A stretch of DNA of 64,000 nucleotides. Source: Epiperipatus broadwayi. Lineage: Eukaryota; Onychophora; Udeonychophora; Euonychophora; Peripatidae. The DNA lies in contig JAQFVV010012405.1 of NCBI GenBank assembly GCA_028023455.1, forward strand, positions 1,757,677-1,821,676, given 5' to 3'. The number at the start of each line of letters is the position of its first letter. Positions within the stretch are counted from its first letter, which is position 1. The position numbers were made by a program, and so were the translations under genes. Of the stretch, positions 1-12,199 are shown piece after piece. The notes beneath the pieces are model-generated. The model did not search any database and was not told the origin of the DNA. It worked only from the letters and a program-made list of their open reading frames with translations.

Positions 1-242
1 AAGATTAAAAATTTTGGCTTGGTTAATTGCTGGAAATGAGCATATGATGAATCAAATCAGAGAGCCTTTAAGTGTCCAAATAAGCAAAAATGGTTTTCTT
101 TAAATGTTTAATGGTAATGTTTTTTTTTTTTTTGATAATCATGATTATGATGCTAACATGAAAGTATACTTGGTTTATTTAAATTAATTTTTTATGCTTT
201 ATTTTCAGTTATAGTGTCTTCATATTATTTATAATGATAGAG
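1..242. other. A+T-rich DNA, nothing recognised
   Basis: Low-complexity A+T-rich sequence with a T run near 120-133. No coding or structural signal is seen. Confidence 0.6.
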
Positions 243-1690
243 ATTCACTCTCTTACATATATATTGTAACAGGGTGGGTGAAAAGGAGTGAGCCTGGGGT
301 GATAGCAAAATCACCATCAACTCCAAATAAACATAATATTTCAATAATGAAATTTAAATAATGAGATAAAGATAAAATATTAAAGTAAGAAAGTAATGAT
401 ATTAAAAATGTTAATATTAACACAACGTAATAGATATTCAAGTAACAGGATAGGAAGATGGGTGGTCACAACAAATGAAATTTCAATTAAAAATTAATTT
501 AAATAATGAGATAAAATATTATAAGATATAAAAGATATTAAAGTAGAGCAGTTTATTTATTAAAGTAAGAGAAATATTAAAGCAATGTTTAATATTCAAA
601 AATGTATAAGCAGTTTTATATATTAAAAGAAAGCATGAGATCCTGTGAGAGATCAGCCCAGTTACTCCTTAGAGCAACTATGATAAACTATAAATCTACC
701 AACATTATAATAAGTAAAGGTAATAAAAAAAACCCATTCATCATCATGAATGATCAATCAAAATTCAATACAATAAATCAACAGTTAATCTGGTGATTGG
801 ATTTGAAATGAGTCTACTATAGACCAGGCCAATTATTTAGCCTTTGCCAGCTGAGGGAAATTATCTAAACATAACTTGGATACACCAACTAAGTGCTAAT
901 CCATCTGAATACATAATCACAAAAACAATGCTGGGATATTAAAATGTGCTGATCATCATCAATGCTCTGACCACTTAGTACCATTAATGTACTGGCCAAC
1001 TATAAATTTAAATTCTAATAGAGACTAAACTAAAATAAAATATAGTGCATGGACTTTGAAGTATATAATCCTTGTGCCAAAACCACGACAATGTCAAACT
1101 GGAATGCCCTGCATTAAAATATATCTGTTTAATATATCAGACTTATACTCAAATCTAGCTCAATGAACATGAGATCTATAACTCTTACAATGATCAAGAG
1201 ATGATGTAAACCTACAGTATTCTAAACTTGAGAATTAAGTCACTGGAATAATTTTAATAATGAAATACAAGTTTAATAATAACAATTTTAAAAAATGATA
1301 TTAAGGTCTCTAGAATAAGGCTATAAACATATCAATTAAGTTTTCTGATTTTGATGAATATACAATAAAAAAATCACATTGTGATTTACATGATTAATAT
1401 ACAAAATTCAAATTATTACATTATGGTTTATATATATATGTGCAGAGACACACATTCTGTAATATAGAAATGAACACGTAATTTGAATTGATATTTAATA
1501 ATAAAAAATGATTAAAATTTAGATATGTGTCTACTTGACATTCATTGATATATATATACACATACATACATATGGTGTGCATGTAATTTCTGAACATATT
1601 TGACTTGTACATAAAATAATAAATGATTAAAATTTTACATATATGTGTTTATTAAAGATTATTTTCACAATTAATTTTATTGGCCGAATA
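243..1690. repeat. Diverged interspersed repeat, copy 1
   Basis: This stretch is collinear with 38005-39180 over most of its length. Shared landmarks in order are a start near TGTAACAGGGTGGGTG, a block around 620-700 (agagcaact, ccaacatta), the block near 820-860 (gaccagg/gaccaag, agcctttgcca), 'aatgctggga' near 930, 'tagtgcatgg' near 1044, 'atctagctca' near 1155 and 'atttctgaacatattt' near 1585. Copies are clearly diverged with indels. No open frame of note is present. The TG start and length would fit an old solo LTR, but no matching CA end, target-site duplication or primer site was found, so the class stays open. Confidence 0.7.
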
Positions 1691-3485
1691 TAGTCTTTTT
1701 TTTTTTTTTAAAAAAAAAGTCTATCAAATTTTTGATAGTTTATAAAAGTTTTCTTTCTGCTTTGACAGATTACTCTAAAAGATTTTTTTTTTAAATTTTT
1801 TTTTTTTTTAATAAATGAAAAAATCGTTTTATATATGTCTAATTTTTAAAATGTCATTTCTGACTAAAGAATATTAAAAAATAACTCAATGTATATACAC
1901 AAGACACATTTATCTGTGGTTCCTTGCAAGTATAGGTAAACACCAGCATTCTTCATCAAGCTTTCTTTTGATGAGCTTGGTTTTGATGATTGTCATTATC
2001 AGGAAATTATAATTAAGTAACCTGTTGCCATTGATCATTCCACAGACTTCAGGCAAGCAAACTGTCTTGTCCACATTTGGGGCTATGACACTGGAAGTTA
2101 ACCCTTCAAGTGAATTCAAACTCCATCATCATAAATTAGAGCAGCCTCCTTTTGTCTTGACTTCAGCTACCTCTTCATGGCAATTCTCTGTATAATTCTG
2201 CTAGCCATCTCTTTGGCCAGCTAAAAACAACTGTTGCAAACTTCAACAAGCTGCAAAAAACTATAACCAACTTTGCAGCTGGCCAATTTGGTCAGCTAAT
2301 TGCTGCCGACTTTTTCCAACTGCTCAAAAAATATTAAAGCCAATTAAAACAAGCTTTTTATCCAAATCTTTTATAGTGCTGAATTGTTAAGCTGACAACA
2401 ACACTAATTTTAAAACTGTTTTTAACTTTCTAATCCTTTTGAAACCAAGTTTGACAGTTTTATCAAAATATGATATACAAAGATTTCTACATAAATAGAA
2501 ATTTACCAATTAATTTAAAGATTTCAAAAATAATATACATTTTTAGAATTATCAGTTTGATCTGCTTGTTTTTGAATTTCAAAATCAGAATTCAATGAAA
2601 ATATTTATTAGATCATTTTAAATATTTATTTCATAATGAAATTTTATTTTAATTCCATCTTTTACTATGATTATTATTCCAGGAAGGTAGAAAATATCTA
2701 CTAAAATTTTTGTCTGTGTTTATTTGTACTTTTTCTTTCAACTTTATATATATATTTGTGCACACACACTATTTTATTGTGGGCCATATAACAGTCCTGT
2801 TATAAGATTTTCACAGGTTACAGATGTAAATGATATATTATTTGGATTCATCTGTATATTATAATCAAGTCAAAATATTGGTATATTTATAATTAAAATC
2901 ATTCATGGATGAATCTGCAAAATAATTCATATGAATTTAAAAGAGGCAAAAAAAATTATTTGCAGAATTTGTTCAACTTGTCCACCATTATTTTTTAGAT
3001 TAAATCAATTGCAGTCTCCTTATTACTCTGTTGTAAACTTGAATAATAAGTGATTTATCAGATAAATACTGCAATTTAATCATGATGCCAAGATTAATTT
3101 CTGGATTTTATCTTTATCAATGAAGGTTTGATATTCAAAACTGAGAGATATGCATTTGATAATCATCTTTAACTTCCTTTTTTTTTACTATCAAGGTGTT
3201 ATCTTGAAATTTAAAAAAAAGGTTTTGAATTTAAGCCATTTCTACAGATATATAGAACTGATACAAGATCAATAATTATGTATATTAGTAATCTCTATTC
3301 TAATTGTAGACATTTTTTTGTCCTTTAGATAAGAATATTAACAGCACAAGTCATTCTTTCAATCTACTATCACTGATTACTCAAGCCTACAATAGATATC
3401 ATTAGAGTAGTAGATGAAAGAGACTATTCTTATTTATATTGTCAAGTGATATGTTAATATTATTCTCCAAACACTAATTTAGATG
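1691..3485. other. Unassigned intergenic DNA
   Basis: A+T-rich, with T/A runs at 1697-1718 and 1783-1812. The part around 1915-2330 is less A+T-rich and has recurring 'aactttgcagctggcc'-like words, but no protein, RNA or terminal-repeat signal could be supported. Confidence 0.5.
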
Positions 3486-3529
3486 TTATATATAAAGCTA
3501 TCAAATAAACTCTTAACAAGCTTTGCAGA

Positions 3530-3587
3530 ATATCCCCAACCCCAGACTGTTTTTGCTACTGGCTTCCTCAGTGAGGTGCTAGGATAT
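3530..3587 (-). ncRNA. Hammerhead-like ribozyme motif, family 2, complete
   Basis: Minus-strand reading gives CTGAGGA (plus 3565-3571), a short helix II (AGCCAGTAGC), AAAA where GAAA is expected, then CAGTC with GTC at plus 3545-3547. Stem I pairs in two segments: ACCTCA with TGGGGT next to the core, and ATATCC with GGATAT outside, separated by an internal loop. The core order and the paired flanks fit a type I hammerhead. The G of GAAA is lost here, so this copy is probably inactive; the copy at 3864-3900 keeps GAAA. Confidence 0.5.
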
Positions 3588-3863
3588 GCATTAGATTAAA
3601 AATACCAGGACAAGCCCAGCACTTTAACCTAATGAGTAACTAACTATTAAGGAGAAAATCCGAAATTTTCAGACATTCATATGTCTTCCAATCCAGCTAT
3701 CTAACTTAAATAGCCATATGGGACTGAACCAAGTTCAGTAACCATATATTAATAACTTTATAACATCACTAAAGCCTTACTAGCAAAAAATAAAATTACA
3801 AAAGCTTGTATTACAAATGTTATATATAGAGCTCGCAAATAAGCTCTTAACAAGCTTTGCAGA

Positions 3864-3900
3864 ATATCCCCAACCCCAGACCGGTTTCTGCTACTGGCTT
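3864..3900 (-). ncRNA. Truncated hammerhead-like motif, family 2
   Basis: Minus-strand reading retains helix II (AGCCAGTAGC), an intact GAAA, a tiny helix III (ACCGGT), the GTC site and the 3' side of stem I (TGGGGT, GGATAT). The CTGANGA part is missing because similarity stops at about 3900. It is a half motif ending a monomer. Confidence 0.4.
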
Positions 3901-3903
3901 ATT

Positions 3904-6375
3904 AAATTAGGTCATGTGACATATGACTTGATTTCTTTGTAACTAATTTAGATGTTTTATCATCATTAATAGTCAGGAGTAATGGTTTTCCATTCCCAAA
4001 TAATGAATACATTGATGCACATGACCATTTCCAATTTTACATGTTTATAAAAAATCCATTGGTAAGCCAAAGCCATCCTAGCTTAATTTCATAGAAGTTT
4101 ATCATGGATGCCTTTCATGAGCTTTAAAAATATATAGTTGACAAAAATTTTAGAATATGCAGAAATAGAAATCCTTTATCAAATATGAATCTTGTTCCTT
4201 TAAACTAATGAAATAAATTTATAGTGGCTTCTTTCTGATCTTAATTTTGTATGAGAATTATTTAGACTCTTCCTTGATAAAGTTACTTTGTTGTCTCTAA
4301 AAATATAAATGAACCCTATTTTTCCAGATATGCAGCACATTCTGTCTGCACCCAGAATTTGAAAATATATATATTTTTTGAAAAAAAGCTCTCATGCTTA
4401 TAAAATAGGAAATTATATAAATTCAGATAGTTATTTTATGAAAAAGAATAAAATAATATTATACATCTTTTTTAATAGACTAAATGTCTATAGAATTTAT
4501 ATTTTGATTATATGAAATAACTTACAAGAGATATACATAGAAATATTTAGTAAATAAATGGTTATTAACTTTATTCAACTTGCATACAATTATACAAATC
4601 AGTGCATTTGGAAAGCTTTCTAACAGCTCTCAGATACTTATTTCAGTCTGAATCAGTTTTGTCAGCTGTTCTTAGAGTCTAATGTCAGAAATTCAATGAA
4701 TATGCAGAAATGTGCATCTGTAGAGGTTCTAACACAACATATTCCAAAATCTGATTTCTAAGTATTCAGTTTTGTTTGAACATGTGAATTGCATATTATT
4801 GCAGTAAAGAAACCAAAAGTCTAAAAATAAAAATGGAAATTTATAACTCTAATAGCAGTTTTTTTCAAGTTTCCATTAATAAAAACAAAAAATGAAATGA
4901 TTAGATAGGCCAGATTTTTGTGATCAAATGTACAACAAATTTCTAAATGCTTACTTCTTAAGCATAAACGTCTTTTAAATCAATCTCATCCTTTTTAGAA
5001 CAAGTTCAAGATAATAACATTATACAGACAATCATTACTTCTCTTTAATTTAGGCTCATCTGATGTTAATTCAAAAATCTTAAAAAACTATCCTGGAGAA
5101 AATATTTTTATTCAAATTAAATAAAATATACCAACTCCAACTAAATGAATCTATAAAAAACCCTTTGGTGTACATCTCTCCAACTATTAATACTTGCCCC
5201 ATGATACAGTTTGCAAGTATTATTTGTTCTTTTATTAAAGCAACTATCTTCAAATTGCTATTCTTAATTTTTATTAATGGGAACCTGCCTATTTTAGATA
5301 TGTGTACTAGAGATTATTGAATTCACAGATTATAAAAATAAGAAACTTTGTCATCTCATCTTATTAATTCATTGTTTTGGAGCTCTTTGATCCAAAAAGG
5401 CTTTCTTGTTAAAATATATAAAATGTTGGAAGATTGCATTATAGTTGAGTAAAAATAAAATTTGAGATAAGGTATACTACACAATCCAAAAGTCTATGAT
5501 CCAGGACATTATTTCATAATACAATAATAGTTCATAGATTCTAACCAAAGTTAGTGCAGCTTTAGAAATTAAAAGGCTAAGTTCCCAAACACTCATTTTT
5601 TTTTTTATACTGTGTGGACCTTCTTAAAAATATTAAACAAAATATTAATGTCCTTACAAAATTAGTTTTCTTGATAGTGTTCTTGATTTTTTTAAGATTG
5701 TAGGTTTAGACATGTAACTTAAAAGTATAATACTAATGAACATGTTTTCTGCAGATAATTTAATAAACTGAGATGCTCCTTAACATGTTTGGCTAATACT
5801 GATTCTGATAAATCCAGAATTAATAAAAAATAAGTAATTATTACAAAACTCATACCATCTCTACATTGAAAATTTTCAAAACAAACTCTATCTGAAAACA
5901 TAACCCAATTGTGAATAAGATTTAAAATCGATAAATGAAACGATTTTGTTAGAACCCACCAAAGAGATCCTTTCAAAAATATACATATGTAAATCTAATT
6001 CCACTTTTATAGAAAATAATATCTGATCAGCTGTATTTTGGATTTAAAGGTAAATTGTTTATTTAATTTCTGATCTATTTGATAAACTTTTATTACCAAC
6101 AAAACAGTTATATTTACCATTTAATTTAGATGATTTTATGTATTTATCTTATTTTAGCTTACTTTTAATACTTATATATTTTTTATACGTGATTTAGTTC
6201 AGTGTATTTGATATTGTGGCATTCACTGAATATTTTAAATATTTATTTTTGCAGATGCTATACTAGTTTATAAATATTTGAGAGTAAAGGTTTATTTTGT
6301 TTCTTAAAATTTTCTTTTCCTCCTAAAGTGTTTTTTAAAAATCACTTCCATAATTGTAGCAATCAAAATTTAGTT
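3904..6375. other. Unassigned intergenic DNA
   Basis: A+T-rich with short homopolymers and no long frame with family resemblance. The minus-strand open frame at 5719-5976 (85 codons) has no recognisable domain and is treated as chance. Confidence 0.5.
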
Positions 6376-6485
6376 GTTGTTTTTTTCTCATGTGTCATAA
6401 CATCAGCCGGGAAGTGAACCCGCTAACCCGGGGACAACTGCTTGTAAAGCAGCTATCGCTGACTTCTCAACCACCAATGCTTGAC
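6376..6485 (-). mobile_element. Short tRNA-Val(UAC)-like SINE
   Basis: Read on the minus strand the element starts GTCAAGCATTGGTGG, has a degenerate A box, an anticodon arm GCTGC-TTTACAA-GCAGT (anticodon TAC, valine-type), a good B box (GGTTCACTTCC) and ends in an A-rich tail (the T run at 6380-6387). A 9-bp direct repeat AATTTAGTT flanks it (6367-6375 and 6486-6494), as expected for LINE-mediated insertion. It cannot be a working tRNA gene: the 5' acceptor-like GCATTGG has no matching 3' strand. A sister copy lies at 41693-41781. Confidence 0.8.
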
Positions 6486-6494
6486 AATTTAGTT

Positions 6495-8099
6495 TTGAAT
6501 TAAAACATTTAGTAAAAGAGTATAAAAAAGACATTTTAAATAGTTAAAATTGAGTATAATTGAAATTTAAGGCCTCTCTGAAGATATCCAAAATCTTCAA
6601 TGTAAGTCATGATATGTGTGTGTCTAATGCCATGTGTGCATATATAAATAATTGAGTATGTTTGTTTTATTGTACTCAAATTGGTAGGCAGCTTGCTTTA
6701 TGTACTTCCTCTACTTATGAATTTGAAATTTAAAAATATATATGTGTGTGCATTTTTATATAGTGATCCTTAGATGTTTTATCTGCTGTATTCAAGTTTA
6801 TAAGTTTACTTGTTTCTCCTTGATATATTATTCCCATTTGAGATATTCACTGATGATTTTGATGTTTCTTGGGTTTAGAGACATTTCCTTCATGAATTTT
6901 ATCTTGCTTTGTAGGTCAGGTGGATAAAGGCTTCTTATTGTTATTTTATTTTTAAAGTGGTGTGCAATCAAATGCAGAGTATAGGTCTAATTTTGTAAGG
7001 GTCTGAAAGATATGAATATTTATAGTAAATTTTAGCTGCATTGTTATTGCTTGTTCTTTAATGCAAAAATGAAGTATATACGTGTGCACATCTTAACTTA
7101 GAACACATATCTAACAGAATCAGGTGAATAATCAAGTAAGTCTTCAAAGATGATACAGCATTATCATGTAAATTTTTTGGGAATATTAATATTTAAAGCT
7201 GCCAGATATTAAATGCAGTATGTTAGCATACAAAAGGGGAAATTACCATTGAGTGACATTTGTACTTGAACTGTATTGTATTGAACTGTTAATAAACTTT
7301 GTTTATTGTTGGATCTGTTTAAGCATTTGTTTACTTTTGTGCTCTTCCAATATTTTAAAGAATGTTCTGTGATCTAGAGAATTTTAATGTCTATGAATAA
7401 TGTTACAGCTGTATAGGCATTTATATGTAAAATCTTCACCAGTAAACTTATATTCTAGGCTGTAGGTCTAGTGGCACCCTTTGGTATTTCATATCAATGT
7501 GTTGACTGTCAATTATAATATATATATATTCTTAGTAATATCATATATTCAGAGACACTTTCTACAATTTGAAAAAATATGAAATGAAAAATAAAATTAG
7601 ATATTAAAATTTCATGCAATCATGTGGTTATATGAATGTTATTTTTTCATTTTGGACACTCAACATATGATTTTTTTTTCAAATTATTATGATGCACCTT
7701 TTATAACAGCACTATTTAATTTTTTAAAGCATCGTGCAAACATTTTAAAAATTAAATTGTAAATGTGTGGTTATATGCTAAATACATATATTATTTAAGA
7801 TTTGCTATTATCCACGGTTAAGTTATTCATGAAAGAAATTAGAAACCAAATACAATATAATTAATGTTTATATTTTTTGTGATTATCGTCAGAAATTTAT
7901 TGCTACAAAAGTTGTGTGCTTACCGTGTGGATGGGGAGAGAAAACTGGGGTCGAGAGAGATTTAATTGGATTTGGAAAGATTGGGAATAATATTAATAAC
8001 GTTTGGAAAGTGTTTTGTTACACCATTTTAAATATAGAAGTAAAAAAATTTTGTTGTGTGTTACTGTAAGGAAGCTTTATAATTAAATTGTACATAAGA
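6495..8099. other. Unassigned intergenic DNA
   Basis: A+T-rich, no supported feature. From about 7920 composition becomes G-rich on the plus strand (aggggag, tttggaaag), which probably marks untranslated sequence upstream of the CR1-like ORF1 that follows. Confidence 0.45.
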
Positions 8100-9270
8100 T
8101 TAGTTGGTTTTTAGTAATTTTGCTACTAAAGAATTTTTTAATTTAAGAAAGAAAGTGATTTGTTTGAGAAAGAAGATAATGTTTTGAGGCCTAAGATTAG
8201 GAAATGTGTTTATCTATTGCCATTGAAAGAAAGTAAAGTTTTTCTCCTTTTGTATAAAGGGGTTTGAAGAGTATGAGAGGAAGCAAAAAGTTAAATATAG
8301 AGTAGAGAACTTGAAAAATAAGGAATATGGATTGCATTTATTTTCCACAATGTATATATAATGGTCAGAAAGAAATTAGGCATGCTGTGATAGAGTGTAC
8401 CTTATGCGATGAGGTTTATCATTTGAAATGCTTAAATAAGACTAGGCAGGATGTAACAGATTCATGGCTATGTAGACAGTGTGTAGATGTGATGAGATGA
8501 AAAAATGGTTTCTAAGGATAGATAGTTTAAAGAGAAAGGAGAAATGGAGCAAAATATAGTTGAGGAAGATAGGATAGAGTATGTTTTTAGTGAAGTGACA
8601 AGAGATATGAATGAAAAAATAAGTAGTGTCATGGAGATGGTTAGCCAAAGAATAAGTAAGAAGAAGAGGTAAAGGACATAGAAGCAAAATTAAAATCATT
8701 AGAGACAAAGTGAAAGCTGATAAAGGAATTATTGAATAGGAATGACAAGGAAGGAAGTTGAGAAGGTGGAAGAGAATGTTACAGATGAAGTAGGGAAAGT
8801 AAACTATGAAACAGTATTGATAGGAGATTCACTAATTAGAGAATATGGAGATAAAATTGCGAGGGAAAATTGAAACAGGTATGTAAGAATATGTCTGCCT
8901 GGAGCTAGAATTAGGGATGTTACTGATAAGGTAAAGAAACAAGGGAATAGAGATGTATATGTTATGGTAGGGACAAATAATTTGTCAGAACCATTGGAGA
9001 GAGTAATGGATGAGTACATAGAACTGATTAGGAATTTTTATAAGATTAAAGGAAGAATAGGAATAGTTGGATTATTACCAAGATTTAACAATAGATTTAT
9101 GTTAGATAGTGCATGTTCTATGAATGAGATTGAAAAAATTATGTGAGAGAAGTGATGTTTATGTTTGTTGATGTGTAGGATTTTTTTTATTAATAAGAGG
9201 GACTTATATAGTAAAGATGGACTGCACTTAGCAAAACAAGGAAGTGAAGTTTTAGGGAGTTCTAGTTTCT
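8100..9270 (+). mobile_element. CR1-like LINE fragment (5' region and ORF1)
   Basis: Contains a degraded ORF1 with a PHD finger followed by an SGNH esterase, a combination described for CR1-like non-LTR retrotransposons. Recognisable similarity ends at about 9270, where ORF2 would be expected; instead sequence of unlike composition follows. The 3' ends of CR1-like LINEs at 40233-41212 and 25985-26256 may be the same family, which is inference because no overlap exists. Confidence 0.75.
8327..9269 (+). pseudogene. CR1-like ORF1: PHD finger plus SGNH esterase, broken
   Basis: The first frame (8327-8500, 57 codons) is a PHD-type C4HC3 finger: C3, C9, C24, C27, H32, C35, C49 and C52. After several stops, a charged, coiled-coil-like stretch follows (about 8560-8790). 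A second domain from about 8799 reads as an SGNH hydrolase: the GDS nucleophile block (VLIGDSLIREYG), a 'VMVGTNN' block III and, after a frameshift near 9145, a 'KDGLHL' block V at about 9213-9230 with the catalytic D and H. One in-frame TGA breaks the esterase near 8871. In CR1-like elements these ORF1 domains are thought to serve the ribonucleoprotein; here the gene is dead. The order of domains and the three catalytic blocks make the assignment firm. Confidence 0.85.
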
Positions 9271-10340
9271 GATAACACTCCAATTTAAAACCCCACCCCC
9301 TTTACAAGTTTCCCGAACCGCTGAAACCACCTACTTATATGTATATATAAGTTTTGGCCGGTTTCAAACTCCTTCATAATACATTTATAATCTTATAAAG
9401 GTTACGTGAACGAACCGGCACGTTTGAGCAAAATGGGAGATCTTATTGATAGCTTTAACTATCAACAATGGCCCATCTCGGCTGCTAGATTCAAATCCCT
9501 ACTATCCAAATACTTTATTTGTTTCGGGGTAAACCCCGGGGCGCCAGCTAGTCTGAAGACTAACATATTCAAGCAGTAGGCTCATAATCCAGCGCTCGAA
9601 ACAATTCCCTTAACTAGCCCAGTCTAATTTTAATCAGTAATAAAATATTGGTAAGAAGAGATTGATAAAAAGAATTGACTGACAGATAAAGTTTAAATTT
9701 AAAGACAATTTATTTTAATCAACATTAATTAAGTTTAAAGATAATTTACTAACTAACATAAACGCATTATAAACATTTTATAAATTCAATTTTAACACAC
9801 GCACATTTTTAAATTAACACATGATAGTATATTTTATGAAAAAAGCAAAAATAATCTTTGACATTTTAAATTATCTCACATTCGCGAACATAATAATAAA
9901 GCATTTATAGCATTTGAAACTTACACACACATATCAATAGTTCATTTTATGTATGATAAGAGTTCATATAATTTGCATCTTGAATATTTACGGATTACAG
10001 TGGTGACTACTACATATAAATGATAATAATAAAATATATACCTAGGATTTTTTTTCTTGTCGTTGGCTGCTTCTGATGGATTATATCTAACCGGTTAGAT
10101 TTTGTTTATTGAAGAGAATTTATGGTAATCCGTTGGTTTCTTCTTGGAGACAGTTGAACGCTTGACGGAGGATTTCTGTGTTGTTATGCAGACATTATTT
10201 CTCAGGCAGGTTTTGATGATCTTGTTGGACTAAAAAGGCTGGAGCACAAGCGTATATTTCCAAAAGCTTTTCAGCACTGCATTTCTGTAAACTGACACTG
10301 CAAAACTAGACTGAAACTGCAAACTTAAAATTTAATTAAA
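9271..10340. other. Unassigned stretch with a GC-richer core (9280-9620)
   Basis: The stretch 9280-9620 is much less A+T-rich than its surroundings and contains CCCACCCCC and a palindromic GGGGTAAACCCC near 9528. Read on the minus strand it has a TATA-like stretch (near 9340-9350) and then AAAGGGGGTGGGG (near 9289-9301). It abuts the broken CR1-like ORF1 exactly at its end, which suggests a separate inserted element, perhaps an LTR or promoter region. No mate, target-site duplication or frame was found. Confidence 0.35.
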
Positions 10341-12199
10341 AAGTTTTTATTTGATATATATAGAATTTTTAAAAAGGAATTAGTTGTGTTTAAGTTGTGA
10401 TTGTAATAGGTAAGGGGAGTGATATAAGGTAAAAAAAAGAAAATTTTGGTTATGGATATATTTTATATTTTGTAATTTTTAATTAATTTAATTTTTTTTT
10501 TTTTTTTTTTGGAATATGTGATATTTATTGTGTATATATATTTTATTTTAGTGTGCCTTGAAAAAGTCTATAAAAAATAGTCGAAACGTCGGATTCCTTT
10601 TTCATGATTATAGTCATAATAAATCAAGTTTTAAAAAGGAGTTAGTTTGTTTTATTTCTATATTAGATATATATGAACTATTTTGAAAAGAAGAACTGTG
10701 GGTTGGATATATTAAATTATTTGGATTATAAAGTAGGTCACATAAATCTTTATTCTTATTTTGGTATACCTTCGGATTTGTTGATCTAAATGGATAATGA
10801 TTATTTTAATGTATTCATGTAAATATATATATATATTAGTGTATTGTAATTAAATCTGCATTTCTTATTCTACCGGTGTTAGTCTCAGGGATTATGATTC
10901 TTGTATGCATATATAAGCAGGGAGAGGTTGGCTTACTGCATAGATTGTTTGCCGGTGAGTATTATATATAACTGGTGGACATAACAGATCTTTATTAGCA
11001 TGAATTCGCATTTCCTCACCACAAAGATACTTTTTCTGTTTCAACAGGATATTTTTATTTTTGCAAATATGCCATAGCACTGGCTTCAGTTGATGGCAAT
11101 TCCCACAGCTTCAAATACTCCCGAGTTAGAGGCGGCCATCTTACTTGTTATTGAACGAATTCTCACGAGAACATTATTTGTCACGTGATTGTCAAATAAA
11201 TGCTGGCATGTACCCTTTCAAATAACTTTTTGAGGGTTACATATTCCTCATGGAAGCTTCACATCATTATTAATAAACTTACAACACTAAAGTAAGTTAC
11301 AGCACATTAAAACAAAATATAACTAATCAAATTTTAAAAAACTACGACTGGCTCAAATACACACACTCTCACACGAAACTACAGAGATAATAGATATTCA
11401 AATATTATGATAAAATGAATAACAAAATCAACTACGGAAGCCAATAAAGGCATTTTCTCTTTGCTTTTAGCATAGAAAAAAAAGCCATAACCAGAAGCCA
11501 TCGCCATAACCAGAAGCCATCATCGGGAACTCTCTGTGTTTTATCATAGAAAGAAGTCCCTTTGTGTTGGCTTCTGTTGTTGCCCAACATAACGTGAGGA
11601 CTCTTTTTCTGCATTTATAGCCTAGAAAATGTCCTCTTTTGTTGGGTGAATGCCGATGAAATGGTATATTTCTAGGAATTGACCCAGAAATAGCGACATC
11701 TCGAGGCGAACACCAGGGATGAGAAAAACAACCTAAACCAGTAAATGACAATGAAAATTTTATTGTGAATAAGATGATCAAACTGTCAAAATAGATCAAG
11801 CTAGAATAAATGACCCAAACTGGGATCAAACTATTTAACCACAGAAAGATTGTGTTATATCAAGCATGCTCCAACAACCAAAAAGGGATTGTAATTTCAC
11901 AAGAAAAAGAGAAATTTTTTTCCTAGATGAGTATGCATATTAGAAAACTTTCAAATGAGAGAATTGTGTTTGAATAAGAGTAATATTTTAAGAGTAGGGC
12001 AGAGGAGTAGACTGCCTAAGTGTGTAAAGAATATACATGAATGTAAATCGTGTAAATAGGTGCAGACAATATATGAATATTTCTTTATTATGTTACTCTA
12101 GAATTATCTACATACTTCATTGATTACTAGGCTCTTATAGAAAGTTAGTTTTTTCTGTGTTTTTCTGTCTTTCCTTGTGAAAAACATTTTCTTTAATAA
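10341..12199. other. Unassigned intergenic DNA
   Basis: A+T-rich. Holds a small hairpin with GAAACGTCGG at 10560-10605, a T run at 10492-10510, an (AT) tract near 10825-10836 and a short tandem duplication 'ccataaccagaagccatc' at 11486-11520. The minus open frame 11467-11829 overlaps that repeat and resembles no family. Confidence 0.45.

Larger units (their letters stand above)
3486..3903 (-). repeat. Hammerhead-bearing small repeat, family 2 (partial dimer)
   Basis: Two direct repeats of about 85 bp (3486-3565 and 3821-3899) flank a spacer. Each contains, read on the minus strand, a hammerhead-like motif, and the two GTC sites (plus-strand GAC at 3545-3547 and 3879-3881) are 334 bp apart. 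The spacer at about 3687-3750 matches in sequence and relative position the module at about 35618-35690 of the family at 35345-36475 (shared words such as 'agtcatatgg'/'agccatatgg', 'ctgaac', 'cagta'). The layout is one complete monomer bounded by a whole and a truncated motif. This resembles tandem retrozyme-like elements; that assignment is inference. Confidence 0.65.

Noticed and set aside
6395-6485. Functional tRNA-Val gene
   Set aside because: Anticodon arm and B box are present, but the acceptor stem cannot form and flanking direct repeats mark a SINE insertion.
10560-10605. Hammerhead ribozyme
   Set aside because: The CTGANGA block is not intact (TTGAAAA) and stem I is not supported; kept only as a low-interest look-alike.
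11467-11829. 120-codon minus-strand gene
   Set aside because: Overlaps a tandem repeat, has no domain and no coding-like neighbours; probably chance.
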